Of a stretch of DNA of 64,000 bases, positions 40,001 through 49,645 are shown in pieces. Under the pieces are notes generated by a model. It was given only the letters and a program-made list of their open reading frames with translations, searched no databases and had not been told where the DNA came from. The stretch lies in NCBI GenBank assembly GCA_018065005.1, contig JAGHUD010000017.1, positions 53,729-117,728 of the forward strand, written 5' to 3'. Made by a program: the position numbers and the translations under genes. How positions within the stretch are numbered: the first letter of the stretch is position 1; each line of letters starts with the position of its first letter. This stretch comes from Candidatus Physcousia equi (GTDB lineage: Bacteria; Bacteroidota; Bacteroidia; Bacteroidales; Bacteroidaceae).

Positions 40001-41771
40001 CCATCTTGAAACCATGCGCACTAATGAGCTTGTACGCATCAAGCATCTGCGACTCTGAACGTTCGTCCATGGCGATGCAGGTCTTTTCAAACCACCCCTT
40101 CTCTTTTAGATGCTCAGCGAAGGCTTTCAAGTAGGCGTTCCAGAGATTATTGTAATCGGCCGATCCTGTGGTCAGCGACCAGTCGATATACTGCCCCTCT
40201 CGTTCGTCGTAATAACGGAATTTCATGTCCCATGTCACCATGGAGTAGCAGTTGATCTGCTTGTTGATACCGTACTCGTTGCAGAGCTCTACGTATTTGT
40301 CGAAGATATCGTAATTGAATGCCCATGAGCCATCTGCCTTCTTGGTAGTCTGAATCATAGGAGAGAACTTATCGTGCGACTGATCGCCCCAAGGTTCATA
40401 GAAGAGGATGGTGGTCACAACACTTTGACCTGCCTTGCCAAGCGCCGCAAGGTAGGGACGGAGCGCTTCGATGTGCTCGTCGCTCCATCTTTCCACGTCG
40501 TAATAACGGCTCACAGCATAGGGCTGCTGCCAGAGGTCGAGATGGAACTTCTGGTCTGCCACTTGAGGCAGTGCATGATCCACAACCTCGATGGTCAAGT
40601 CAAGCTTCTTGATGACCTTACCGCCCTCGTCCGTCACCTCCATTGTTGTGGTGTAGTTGCCAGCTTCTATGTCGCGTGGAACTTCGACAGAGCACCAAAT
40701 AGGACGTGTCTCGCATGCATTGACCACCTTAGGTTTGTCCTGGTCTATGACGTCAGGCACAAGCCAGGGCATGAGTGAGAAGTTGTGGTTGCCGCAACCG
40801 CGACCATCGTCCGTGATGACGTAGTTCAGGAATCGGGCAGAGGCATAGTTTTTGCCAGTAGCCTTGCCGTCCTTCATGAGTTCGGTCATGCGTACCGCAA
40901 GCATACCTTGGTCTTCTTTGCTGAAGAGCACTGCTTCGAGGTTGGCGCGTTCGCCCTTCCATGCGCTGATTGTCGTCGAGGTCGTTTCGGTCAGCTCAGG
41001 CACACGGTGCTTGGCATAATGCTCGTCGCGACTTGCCCACGAGAAGTGAAGACCCGTGCTGAGGGCATTCCACTCTGCTGCGGGGACAGTAACGTCCACG
41101 GTGGGCTCATCGTAATCGTTGATGGGGTATTTCTGCACATTCTCTGCCTTGCCCACTATCTTGAGCGTCACATCGATGATGCTGCCACCATCGCTGATAA
41201 AATTTGGATAGTCGCCTGTAGGATCAGCACAGTTCCAGGTCACGGAATAGCGCATACGGTAGGTCGAGCCTATGGGCAAATCGCTTGGCACGCGGAAACT
41301 ACCTGGAGTCAGAACATCTCCGCCAACGACATCGCCAGCACTGTTCCAGGCACTGTTGCCATTGTCCTTTTTGTTGTAGTGTGAATAGCACACCAATTCA
41401 TTGCCTGGACCCTCCGTGTAAGGACCATCACCGAGGAGGTTGACCTCGAAGTTCTTGTTATTATTCCAGTCTACAAACACGAAACCATGCATCCAAGCAC
41501 CATTGATGGTGATGTTAGGCGTCACGATGTCACCGGCCTTCACTTCGAATACCGTCGAAGACTTGTCGAAATAAGCTGCACAACGAGGTGCAGAGGCAAT
41601 GTTCTCAAGTTTGAACTCAGGTGTTTGAGTTCCTTTGATACTCACCGTCTTGGGATAGTGAGCACTGTGCTCCACATGTTCATTTGCACCATGGGCAATG
41701 GGATAGTCGGCCGCCCATGCTGCCATTACCATGAAAGTAGAGCAGAAGATGGACAAAAGTTTTTTTTTCAT
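37074..41771 (-). CDS. Multidomain secreted glycosidase: GEVED/DUF4091 (GH123-like) region fused to GH33-type sialidase
   Basis: N-half: GAWMHGFVFVDWNNNKNFE..., YDVERWSDEHIEALRPYLAALGKAGQSVVTTILFYEPW, HWSWINWDEHPLTDTRF; C-half: GIPPYRIPGITCGKDGRLIASVARLVSGTDPGHGQVDCVVKISDDNGLTWS, GGETWETP, DDFGRTWKALGGAF (FRIP-like and Asp boxes). True start at MKKKLLSIF (41771). Confidence 0.85.
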   Translation of the reverse strand: MKKKLLSIFCSTFMVMAAWAADYPIAHGANEHVEHSAHYPKTVSIKGTQTPEFKLENIASAPRCAAYFDKSSTVFEVKAGDIVTPNITINGAWMHGFVFVDWNNNKNFEVNLLGDGPYTEGPGNELVCYSHYNKKDNGNSAWNSAGDVVGGDVLTPGSFRVPSDLPIGSTYRMRYSVTWNCADPTGDYPNFISDGGSIIDVTLKIVGKAENVQKYPINDYDEPTVDVTVPAAEWNALSTGLHFSWASRDEHYAKHRVPELTETTSTTISAWKGERANLEAVLFSKEDQGMLAVRMTELMKDGKATGKNYASARFLNYVITDDGRGCGNHNFSLMPWLVPDVIDQDKPKVVNACETRPIWCSVEVPRDIEAGNYTTTMEVTDEGGKVIKKLDLTIEVVDHALPQVADQKFHLDLWQQPYAVSRYYDVERWSDEHIEALRPYLAALGKAGQSVVTTILFYEPWGDQSHDKFSPMIQTTKKADGSWAFNYDIFDKYVELCNEYGINKQINCYSMVTWDMKFRYYDEREGQYIDWSLTTGSADYNNLWNAYLKAFAEHLKEKGWFEKTCIAMDERSESQMLDAYKLISAHGFKMALAGNYHSSLNDKLYDNCVALAQGNRFTAAERKYRKDNNLITTVYTCCTESEPNIFSNSLPAEAAFLPIHIAANDLDGYLHWSWINWDEHPLTDTRFRKFGAGDTYSYYPGNRSSVRFERLVEGIHQYEKVQIMKQEKASDAAWMEKLDYLLGECKDAFTAGSECASKVNMLEAFLNGKEVEIPEITSGYFKIKVDDKHFAKAAANLTQWSTELSVQTDYDLFLIEGTDDACTIKLQGRSNNIGPDASKKLFVDQTASTKYTIVDAGDGKVKLKNNGYWVYVDNGTFTWNATLSTPLELEYVMPSTKPRYTTLFSTLAGGLGIPPYRIPGITCGKDGRLIASVARLVSGTDPGHGQVDCVVKISDDNGLTWSTQEIDVAVGDPSLINNKKTPMEAAYGDPAIVLDRESNEAIVMAVGGCTLYTHPTTNRQNPNIIACIRSLDGGETWETPVEQSEEVYGLFDDGNPIAAAFVGGGRLFQSRVVKVDKYYRLYAALAARPNGNRVIYSDDFGRTWKALGGAFATPVPDGDEPKCDELPDGRVIVSSRVGGGRYMNIYTYSNTRTGAGKWESQTKATMSGLSANPSSNPTNGELLIVPVKRKKDGKGMYLALQSVPTGSGRNNVGIFFKELADASDIRNVTAFTSSWDGFYQVSSTASAYSSLELQADDKIGFFYEETLTFWGKLPNPVSTTFPTGEGTHNFDGFENIYVPLELELITGGRYSICHDVVRGEYLKSYFSTIIEESELTTEMKNAAKALVDDLKDEPTIDDIDAIYAVLGSIEPADAWDGKDLTFTNIQQDNTQRVLYIDGNTLEVSTQSAESLGESAVFKCKKEDSGKYSLFNQKTGQYMIWRSSATQNEGYNGNCGTLSDYNPTYCDWGFVDGSSKKEGTYYLLSKRGNGNGSLVITKEGLFDAFSASIGWASNYSNLFYINVVDTSVGINTIGSVNPMLNGKMLKNNRIVIVRGGVLYDVLGLRL

Positions 41772-41868
41772 CGTTGATATGTGTTTTGTTATAGGGTGTA
41801 CACAAAGATTCATTTTTTTATACTTTCTCATCCCTTCATGTGAGTGGTCGGTTCGTAGCCCTGACCAA

Positions 41869-42402
41869 TTACCTGAAGAAAGAGAAATTGACACTTCCGT
41901 AACTACGATGCTCGATGAAGTTGGGGTGCTGAGAGAAGTCGTTAGTCTTGCCGTGTTCCAGCACAAACAATCCGTTCTCCTTGACAATGCCGCGCGCCAT
42001 CACGAGGTCGGGCAGTTCGTCGATATTAGACAACTGATAGGGGGGATCAGCAAAGACGAAGTCGAACTGTTCGTTGCAGCGTGCCAGATATTTGAACACA
42101 TCACCACACACCGCCACGCCAGCCTCGTCGCCCAGCTTTTCCAGAAAAGCGCGAATGAAGCCATGGTGCAAGCGGTCTTTCTCCACACTGATGACACGCG
42201 AACAACCGCGTGAGAGCAGTTCCAGCGTGATGCTGCCCGTCCCGGAGAACAAGTCCAGTGCCGTGGGCGCCTCTTCCCAGTCCAGATAGCCATTGAGCAC
42301 ATTGAAGAGGTTCTCTTTGGCAAAGTCAGTTGTCGGACGGGCCTTGAACGTGCGTGGCACGTCAAAGTGGCGTCCCTTATATTTTCCTGTGATTACGCGC
42401 AT
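41869..42402 (-). CDS. rsmD: 16S rRNA (guanine966-N2)-methyltransferase RsmD
   Basis: MRVITGKYKGRHFDVPRTFKARPTTDFAKENLFNVL...LDLFSGTGSITLELLSRG...FVFADPPY. Confidence 0.95.
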   Translation of the reverse strand: MRVITGKYKGRHFDVPRTFKARPTTDFAKENLFNVLNGYLDWEEAPTALDLFSGTGSITLELLSRGCSRVISVEKDRLHHGFIRAFLEKLGDEAGVAVCGDVFKYLARCNEQFDFVFADPPYQLSNIDELPDLVMARGIVKENGLFVLEHGKTNDFSQHPNFIEHRSYGSVNFSFFR

Positions 42403-42405
42403 AGT

Positions 42406-43038
42406 CTATAAATCGGCAAGTGTGACACGAAAGAGAAACTGTGCCGCCTCATCTGCCAACTTTTGCGCGGCACCTTCTTCTCCGGCGATGAAGCAAGTGT
42501 CTTGGTGCATCTCCAGTTGGAGTGTTTTCCACACGGAGAGCAGATAATAGATGGCATTCTCTTCACGCTCTAGCACAAAGCTGTTGGCAAAGCGCAGTTC
42601 TCCTTCTATGATGGAATATAAATAGAGGACTTCCTCGTCCACATAAGCCAACAGCGACTGCCCTTCGGGCGCATCGTGTTGGAAGAAGAGAGCTGCAGCA
42701 GCCATCACCTCGGCAAAACGATTTGTCACCGTGCCGTCAGGGTGCGCAGCCACAAAAGCCTCATAGTCTTCGTTGGGCACAGTGAACAGAACCACCACGC
42801 CGAGCGACTTCACCACCGTGTGGCATACACGATGATGGAGCAAGTCTGCCTGGCTGAACACCGTCTGGTACACGCTCTCCTGTTCCTCGGCGCTGAACTG
42901 CACCAGCGGCATCGTTGTGCAGGGCGTGCAGACGTCGAGAAACGAAAATCCATCCGCGGTGACGCGGATGGATGTTTTATGGTTGGTTGGGTTATTCCCA
43001 GTTGCCAGCATTGTTGTTCCAGTTAGCGATGTCACCAA
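42406..43038 (-). CDS. DUF3822 family protein
   Basis: Adjacent to rsmD as usual in Bacteroidetes; LLAYVDEEVLYLYSIIEGELRFANSF...ENAIYYLLSVWKTLQLE. Confidence 0.75.
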   Translation of the reverse strand: MVTSLTGTTMLATGNNPTNHKTSIRVTADGFSFLDVCTPCTTMPLVQFSAEEQESVYQTVFSQADLLHHRVCHTVVKSLGVVVLFTVPNEDYEAFVAAHPDGTVTNRFAEVMAAAALFFQHDAPEGQSLLAYVDEEVLYLYSIIEGELRFANSFVLEREENAIYYLLSVWKTLQLEMHQDTCFIAGEEGAAQKLADEAAQFLFRVTLADL

Positions 43039-43762
43039 TCTTCAGACCGGGATATGCGCCGCGCTCCTCTTCGTAGTTGGTCATGTTGATGCGCTTGTTA
43101 TCGCCTGCCTTGCCCATTCCCTTGAGGAAGGTGCGGAAGTGTGCGGCACATTCCATAACGTAGTTCATCGGGATGCCCATCTTGAAGTGAACCTGTCCCT
43201 GAAGCTCGAACTCTTCTTCTCCGCTGAAGGGGATGAAGCGAAGCGAGTCGATGGGATAGTTGGCATCGCCATAGAGCTCCTCGACCAAGCCGACCCAGGT
43301 GGTGTCGATGCGGAAGCCCTGCAACTTCTCTGCCTCGATGGCAGCGTTGGCAGCTGCCGACCCACGTCCGAACTTCAGTTCTGTCTCATAGATGAACTTC
43401 GAAGCCTTGGCTTCAGTCCAACCTGCGCGCTGACGCTCCTCTGAGAGCTGACCGGTCTTCATGACACGGGGATAACGACCTGTCTTGAGGAAATCGATGA
43501 GCACATCAAAGGTCTCTGCATAGCAACCCATGGTTGCCTCTTTTGTTTCCTGTGATTCTTCGTCGATGTATATGATTGTTGTGTCGTGCTGCTCCTTGTA
43601 GGCCTCTTCAGCCTTCTTGATGTCGATCAGGCGAGCCTCCACGACCTTTTTGCGAGCTTCAATCTGGTCGTCGAGTTTCTGGTCGTCAACGATACTTCCG
43701 ACGCAAATCCAGCACAATAAGATGGCACATACGGCCAAAATCAGATTAATTACTGTTTTCAT
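42992..43762 (-). CDS. Membrane-anchored hypothetical protein
   Basis: Single N-terminal TM (MKTVINLILAVCAILLCWICVGSIV) then soluble domain. Confidence 0.7.
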   Translation of the reverse strand: MKTVINLILAVCAILLCWICVGSIVDDQKLDDQIEARKKVVEARLIDIKKAEEAYKEQHDTTIIYIDEESQETKEATMGCYAETFDVLIDFLKTGRYPRVMKTGQLSEERQRAGWTEAKASKFIYETELKFGRGSAAANAAIEAEKLQGFRIDTTWVGLVEELYGDANYPIDSLRFIPFSGEEEFELQGQVHFKMGIPMNYVMECAAHFRTFLKGMGKAGDNKRINMTNYEEERGAYPGLKIGDIANWNNNAGNWE

Positions 43763-43859
43763 GATGTGTATTTGATATTTTTTGTTTATATTCGCATCGC
43801 AAAAATAAGACTTTTTATTTTAATAACCGCCGTTCGTCGCATTTTTTTTCATAAATATT

Positions 43860-45308
43860 ATGATATTTGACGATTTTCTTGCAAAAATAGAGCAAAATGT
43901 TGCGCTTAAACCAACCAAAGAGCAAAGCCTGTGCATGGAATGCTTCAGCGAGTTCGTGCGCTCACGACAACAGAACGCGCTTTTCCTACTCACGGGCTAT
44001 GCCGGAACGGGCAAGACAACACTCGTGGCTGCCATCGTGCGCACCCTGGTGGAGTGGAAGCAGCGCGTGGTGCTGCTTGCCCCCACGGGTCGGGCTGCCA
44101 AGGTCTTTTCGCAACATGCCGGGATGCCAGCTTTCACCATCCACCGCCGCATCTATCGCGAACAGTCGGAAGAGCGCTTCTCCCTTCGTCCGGCAGAACT
44201 GAACCGCGACACTCTGTTCGTTGTCGACGAAGCGTCTATGATTGCCAACGAAGGTCTCTCGGGCAACCTCTTCGGAACGGGTTGTCTGCTCGACGACCTC
44301 CTGCAATTTGTCTATGGCGGACAGAATTGCCGACTCATGCTGGTGGGCGACTCGGCGCAGCTGCCACCCGTCGGCGAGACCATCTCGCCAGCACTCTCGT
44401 GCGAGGCATTGGAGGCACGAGGCTTCTTTGTTGCCCATTGCGAACTGACCGAGGTAGTGCGCCAGCTCAGCGACTCGGGCATCCTATGGAATGCCACCAT
44501 GCTGCGCAACACCCTGTCCCTCCAACTCTTCCATGCCTTCCCGCAACTCTGTGTCAAGCCTTTTGCCGACATCTGCGTGGTGCCTGGTGCCGAACTCATC
44601 GAGTCGCTCGAACAGTCGTTCTACCGGTCGGGTGCCGACGAAACCATTGTGGTGACGCGCAGCAACCGCCGCGCCGTCGCATTTAATAATGGAATACGCG
44701 CACGCATATTGGGCATGGAGGACGAGCTCACGTCTGGCGACCGCATCATCGTGGCAAAAAACAACTACTTCTGGATGCAGCACGAACCTACGCCACAGGT
44801 GCCCCAGTCCAGCAGGGGTGCCCTCGCCTCTTGCGACTTTATCGCCAACGGCGACATGGCTGTCGTGCGCCGTTTCCGCAACGAGCGCGAACTCTACGGC
44901 TTCCGCTTTGCCGATGTCGTGCTTGAATTTCCCGACTACGACTGTCGCGAGGTGGAGTGCACCGTTCTTCTCGACACCCTGCAAGCAGAAGCGCCTTCGC
45001 TCGCCCAAGAGCAGCAGCAACAGCTCTTCGATGCCGTTTGGGCAGACTACCCCGACATCACGGTCAAGCGCGACCGCATGAAGCGCCTGCGCGAAGACGC
45101 CTACTACAATGCCTTGCAAATCAAATATGCCTATGCCGTCACCTGCCACAAGGCGCAGGGCGGACAGTGGGAACACGTCTACATCGACCAAGGCTACATC
45201 ACCGAGGAAATGCTCACGCCGGCATATTTCCGATGGCCCTACACAGCACTGACGCGCGCCACCCAGCAGGTCTTTCTCGTCAACTGGCCCGAGAATTGCC
45301 TCTGCTGA
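43860..45308 (+). CDS. RecD-like ATP-dependent helicase (AAA_30 / UvrD_C-2)
   Basis: LTGYAGTGKTTLVAAIV...LLAPTGRAAKVF...TIHRRIY...LFVVDEASMI...MLVGDSAQLPPVG...YAVTCHKAQGGQWEHVYID. Confidence 0.92.
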   Translation: MIFDDFLAKIEQNVALKPTKEQSLCMECFSEFVRSRQQNALFLLTGYAGTGKTTLVAAIVRTLVEWKQRVVLLAPTGRAAKVFSQHAGMPAFTIHRRIYREQSEERFSLRPAELNRDTLFVVDEASMIANEGLSGNLFGTGCLLDDLLQFVYGGQNCRLMLVGDSAQLPPVGETISPALSCEALEARGFFVAHCELTEVVRQLSDSGILWNATMLRNTLSLQLFHAFPQLCVKPFADICVVPGAELIESLEQSFYRSGADETIVVTRSNRRAVAFNNGIRARILGMEDELTSGDRIIVAKNNYFWMQHEPTPQVPQSSRGALASCDFIANGDMAVVRRFRNERELYGFRFADVVLEFPDYDCREVECTVLLDTLQAEAPSLAQEQQQQLFDAVWADYPDITVKRDRMKRLREDAYYNALQIKYAYAVTCHKAQGGQWEHVYIDQGYITEEMLTPAYFRWPYTALTRATQQVFLVNWPENCLC

Positions 45309-45333
45309 GGCGCCAGCGTCGCACAGCCTTCCT

Positions 45334-45794
45334 TCAGCACAGGTCGGCATACTCCCTCGTTGCGTCAAAGCAAGGACAGTGCTTGACCCACTCGCCGCGA
45401 CTGATGATGCCATCACCATTGCGGTCGGGCGAGAGGTCGCGATGCCCCACGATGCGAGCCTGTGGATAGCGCCGCCGCAAAGTGGCGAGCAACTGTCGCA
45501 GGGCTGTTCGCTGAGCGTCCGTGCGGGTGTCGGCAGGGTGCCCTGCTTCGTCCAGTCCGCCTTCATAGCAGACACCGATGCTGTGCCGGTTATGTCCTGT
45601 CACATGGGCTCTGGCACCTCCTCAGGTCGTCCGGCATGGATGCTGCCATCCCGATAGACCACCCAGTGGTAGCCAATGGTTTGGAACCCGCGTTTCTTGT
45701 GCCATCTCATGATCTGCTCCACCGTCGACGTCTGGTTGGGGCGAACGGCAGAGCAGTGCACGACGAGATGTGTCACCCTGCGACTCCTATTCAT
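45334..45794 (-). pseudogene. N-acetylmuramoyl-L-alanine amidase with frameshift (~45610)
   Basis: Two ORF pieces: MNRSRRVTHLVVHCSAVRP...GYHWVVYRDGSIHAGRPEEVP | (R)AHVTGHNRHSIGVCYEGGLD...IVGHRDLSPDRNGDG...HCPCFDA; canonical PGAHVTGHN restored by adding one G (CCAGAGCC -> CCAGGAGCC). Confidence 0.8.
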
Positions 45795-45895
45795 ATCAAA
45801 CAAGGAACACAGGATGAAACACCAAAGGCAGTGGCAAGTGCTGCCACAAGTGAAGTGAATAGTTTCCAGAGAAACGAGATCGTTTGCTTTTTCAT
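45791..45895 (-). CDS. smalltalk-type 34-aa membrane/lipoprotein-like small protein
   Basis: MKKQTISFLWKLFTSLVAALATAFGVSSCVPCLI; stop overlaps amidase start (ATGA); sits between HU-like and amidase genes as is usual for this family. Below ORF-track cutoff. Confidence 0.85.
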   Translation of the reverse strand: MKKQTISFLWKLFTSLVAALATAFGVSSCVPCLI

Positions 45896-46089
45896 TTTGG
45901 ATGGTTTTTGTGGTTAGTGTTCTGTGTGTGGGGAATCTTTCTTGTTCCTTCGTCGCTCTGTGCATCAGAACGTGGATGGAGATGACGTAGCGCTCCTTAT
46001 TTCGTTGTGCGCTCTTTATCATCAAAAAAGCCCCCCACCCACCCTTTTTGGAGAGGCAAGTGCCCGAGGGGGGGGAGGGGGACTTCATC

Positions 46090-46602
46090 TTACTCGTGCA
46101 CCTCTTCGTCAGGTGTCTCGTCCTTCTTCATGTAGGTACCGTCAGCCAGCTGCTGCTTCTTCACCTTGAGTGCCTCTGCCTTGGCCTTGAGGGTCATGGT
46201 CTCGTGGAAGGAGGCATTCTGGATGAGGTTGACAAACTTGGGAGAACGCTTCCAGAAGACACGCACGGCACGGATGTTGTCGGCAGTGAAGATGGGCTTC
46301 TTGCCGGTATCCTCGTCTGCCACACTCTCGCAGACGGGGTTGCTCTGCAGGCGGACGCCGAAGACGCCGAGGTCGCCGAGGTTGATGGTGTAGCCATCGA
46401 GGAGCAGTTCGCGCACACAGCCCACGAGTTTCTTGCTGACGGCGATGATGTCACCCTCGTCGTAGTGGCAACCGTGGTCCACCATGTGCTGGGCGATGGT
46501 GTCGAGGTCGAGGGTGTCGCGGCTCTGTGCCACGGCATAGGTCATCTTGGGCTCTTCGGGCTTCTGGAGGTTCTTCTTGGTAGTCTTTACAAATTCAATC
46601 AT
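46090..46602 (-). CDS. HU-like DNA-binding protein
   Basis: 170 aa; Bacteroidetes HU-family variant (IIAVSKKLVGCVRELLLDGYTINLGDLGVFGVRL...FTADNIRAVRVFWKRSPKF). Confidence 0.8.
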   Translation of the reverse strand: MIEFVKTTKKNLQKPEEPKMTYAVAQSRDTLDLDTIAQHMVDHGCHYDEGDIIAVSKKLVGCVRELLLDGYTINLGDLGVFGVRLQSNPVCESVADEDTGKKPIFTADNIRAVRVFWKRSPKFVNLIQNASFHETMTLKAKAEALKVKKQQLADGTYMKKDETPDEEVHE

Positions 46603-46742
46603 GGTTTTTTAAGATTTAAGTGAAAAAAAAAGTGAATGTTGGTTGCTTTCAGTATGCATTCCCCGTCATGGGCATCACAGCCATGCGCATTGGCAGAAGA
46701 CGAACAGGACGATTGTGGATTGTCTACTGATATATGTAGCGC

Positions 46743-47435
46743 TTACATATTTCTTCTTAATGTCTCGAGTGCCTGCTTGTGTTCGGCGGTCACCACACTG
46801 CGGTGCAGTCCCAGGTCGGTGGAGATCTGGCGTATCGTGCGCTCTGCAACACCGTCGAAGCCATAAGCAAGCACAACAATGAGGCGCTGGCGGTCGGGCA
46901 ACTGGGCGAGGGCTGCATGCAGACGATCGTGGAGGTCGCGTTGCTCTGCGCAGTGCGAAGGCGAGGGGGCTGAAGGGTCTGCCACCATGTCTTCAAGCAC
47001 ACTGTCGCCGTCGCCGCCCTGGATGGGTGATGAGAGCGACACCGAGGACTGTGACATGGCATCGTCGTCCTTCATCTCATCGATTTGCTGCAAGATACGC
47101 TTGCGCACCCAATGAGCGGCATAACTGCCAAAACGTGCTCCCCTGCCGGGCATATAGCGCTTGGCAGCCTCGATGAGTCCGGCGTTGCCTTCCGAGACAA
47201 CATCCATCAGTTCATAGCCGCGCACCGCATATTGCTTCGCCACGCTCACCACCAAACCAAGGTTTGCGTCCACCAGTCGGCCGAGGGCCTTCTGGTCACC
47301 ACGTTGAGCACGGAGTGCCAGTTGGTCTTCCTCGTCCGCTGTGCATCTGGGACGTCTGCGCACATCGGTCAGATAGTCCCTGTTGAGTCGCGAACTGTAA
47401 TCCGTAAAGCGTTCGCTAAATCTTGTGTTTTTCAT
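46743..47435 (-). CDS. RNA polymerase sigma-70 family sigma factor (RpoD/SigA-like)
   Basis: ALGRLVDANLGLVVSVAKQYAVRGYELMDVVSEGNAGLIEAAKRYMPGRGARFGSYAAHWVRKRILQQI; region 4 HTH at C-term. Start at MKNTRF. Confidence 0.9.
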   Translation of the reverse strand: MKNTRFSERFTDYSSRLNRDYLTDVRRRPRCTADEEDQLALRAQRGDQKALGRLVDANLGLVVSVAKQYAVRGYELMDVVSEGNAGLIEAAKRYMPGRGARFGSYAAHWVRKRILQQIDEMKDDDAMSQSSVSLSSPIQGGDGDSVLEDMVADPSAPSPSHCAEQRDLHDRLHAALAQLPDRQRLIVVLAYGFDGVAERTIRQISTDLGLHRSVVTAEHKQALETLRRNM

Positions 47436-47755
47436 GTATCGTGTATTTCTCTTTTGTTTTACATTTGCAAATATACGGATATTATCAATACATGGTACAC
47501 ATTTATACAAATAAAATACATATTTCTTTAGAAAAACGCTTGTTTTGCGCCGCTACAGCGCACTCTTCCCCTCTCTTTTTGCCTTTTGATGGGTGTGTAC
47601 TTCCCTTGCTTGCCTCGTTTTGCTCCGGCGCCCCCTCCTCTATTCTGCTCCGCTGCTGTCAACTGGCGCTGTTGGGCAAGTGCACCCGTCTGTCTTCTTG
47701 TCCTGGGGTGTTCTTCTTCCGTGCTTCCTTATATAATAATAATGTACGCGTGAAA

Positions 47756-47787
47756 TTTGGAGCATTGCAAGTTTTGTTGTATCTTTG
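47756..47787 (+). promoter_or_regulatory. Bacteroidetes-type promoter for typA
   Basis: TTTG (47756-47759), 20-bp spacer, TATCTTTG (47780-47787). Confidence 0.75.
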
Positions 47788-47812
47788 CAGCGATTTTAAG
47801 GAAAAAGACTTT

Positions 47813-49618
47813 ATGCAGAACATTAGGAACGTAGCAATCATTGCACACGTAGACCACGGCAAGACGACGCTCGTGGACAAGATGCTGCTTGCCGGAAACC
47901 TCTTCCGCGAGAATCAGCAGACAGGAGAACTTATGTTGGACAACAACGAACTGGAGCGAGAGCGTGGCATCACCATCCTGTCAAAGAACGTGAGCATCAA
48001 CTACAAAGACACCAAAATCAACATCATCGACACCCCGGGCCACTCCGACTTTGGCGGAGAGGTGGAGCGTGTCCTCAACATGGCAGACGGCTGCTTGCTG
48101 CTCGTCGACGCCTTTGAGGGCCCCATGCCCCAGACCCGCTTTGTGCTGCAGAAGGCACTCGAGATTGGTCTGAAGCCCGTTGTGGTCATCAACAAAGTGG
48201 ACAAGCCCAACTGCCGTCCTGAAGAAGTCTATGAGATGGTCTTCGACCTGATGTTCGACCTTGGCGCCACCGAAGAGCAGCTCGACTTCCCCGTCATCTA
48301 TGGTTCTGCCAAGCAAGGCTGGATGGGTGCCGACTGGCAGCAGCCCACCGACAACATCCTCTACCTCCTCGACGCCGTGCTCGAGCACATCCCTGCCCCC
48401 GAACAGCTCGAAGGCACCCCACAGATGCTCATCACCTCGCTCGACTACTCCAACTACACAGGACGCATCGCCGTCGGACGCGTGCACCGCGGCACCATCC
48501 GCGAGGGCATGAACATCACCGTGGCACACCGCGACGGCAGCAAGGAGACCACCAAGATCAAGGAGATACGCACCTTCTCTGGCATGGGTCAGCAGAAAGC
48601 CGCCGAGGTATCCTCGGGCGACATCTGCGCCATCATCGGTCTGGAGCACTTCGAGATTGGCGACACCCTCTGCGACTTCGAGAACCCCGAGCCTCTGCCC
48701 CCCATCAGCATCGACGAGCCCACCATGTCCATGCTCTTCACCATCAACGACTCTCCCTTCTTCGGCAAAGAAGGCAAGTTCTGCACCTCACGTCACATCG
48801 GCGACCGCCTCGAGCGCGAATTAGAGAAGAACCTTGCCCTGCGCGTCAACCCCGTCGAGGGCTACATGGATCGCTGGATCGTTTCCGGACGCGGTGTGCT
48901 CCACCTCTCCGTGCTCATCGAGACGATGCGTCGCGAGGGCTACGAGTTACAAGTGGGTCAGCCGCAGGTCATCATGAAAGAGATGGACGGCGTCAAGTGC
49001 GAGCCCATCGAAGAGATGACCATCAACGTGCCTGAGGAGTTCGCCTCCAAGATGATCGACCTGGTGACACGCCGTAAGGGCGAGATGACGAGCATGGAGT
49101 CGCGCGGCGAGCGTGTCGACATCGAGTTCAACATTCCCTCGCGTGGCATCATCGGTTTGCGCACCAACCTCCTCACCGCCTCACAAGGCGAAGCCATCAT
49201 CGCCCACCGCTTCAAGGAGTATCAACCCCACAAGGGCGACATCGAGCGACGCGTCAACGGCAGCATGATCTCCATGGACTCTGGCAACGCCTTTGCCTAT
49301 GCCATCGACCACCTGCAAGACCGCGGCAAGTTCTTCATCAACCCACAGGAGCAGGTCTACGCCGGACAGGTCGTAGGCGAGCACGTCCACGACAACGACC
49401 TCGTTATCAACGTCTGCAAAGCCAAGCAGCTCACCAACGTGCGCGCTTCGGGCACCGACGAGAAGGCGCGCATCATCCCCCCCATTCAGTTCTCACTCGA
49501 AGAGGCACTCGAATACATCAAGGAGGACGAATACGTCGAAGTGACTCCTAAGTCGATGCGCATGCGCAAGATCATCCTCGACCACCTCGAGCGCAAGAGA
49601 GCTAAGGTGAGAGAATAA
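47813..49618 (+). CDS. typA: Ribosome-associated GTPase TypA/BipA
   Basis: [25 protein letters not shown]...[47 protein letters not shown]-term as in TypA. Track start 47423 is upstream over-extension. Confidence 0.97.
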   Translation: MQNIRNVAIIAHVDHGKTTLVDKMLLAGNLFRENQQTGELMLDNNELERERGITILSKNVSINYKDTKINIIDTPGHSDFGGEVERVLNMADGCLLLVDAFEGPMPQTRFVLQKALEIGLKPVVVINKVDKPNCRPEEVYEMVFDLMFDLGATEEQLDFPVIYGSAKQGWMGADWQQPTDNILYLLDAVLEHIPAPEQLEGTPQMLITSLDYSNYTGRIAVGRVHRGTIREGMNITVAHRDGSKETTKIKEIRTFSGMGQQKAAEVSSGDICAIIGLEHFEIGDTLCDFENPEPLPPISIDEPTMSMLFTINDSPFFGKEGKFCTSRHIGDRLERELEKNLALRVNPVEGYMDRWIVSGRGVLHLSVLIETMRREGYELQVGQPQVIMKEMDGVKCEPIEEMTINVPEEFASKMIDLVTRRKGEMTSMESRGERVDIEFNIPSRGIIGLRTNLLTASQGEAIIAHRFKEYQPHKGDIERRVNGSMISMDSGNAFAYAIDHLQDRGKFFINPQEQVYAGQVVGEHVHDNDLVINVCKAKQLTNVRASGTDEKARIIPPIQFSLEEALEYIKEDEYVEVTPKSMRMRKIILDHLERKRAKVRE

Positions 49619-49645
49619 CACACACACACCGCACACACATTCCCC

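Noticed and set aside
47423-47812. N-terminal extension of TypA as in ORF track
   Set aside because: Contains the typA promoter (47756-47787) and no homology; real start is 47813.
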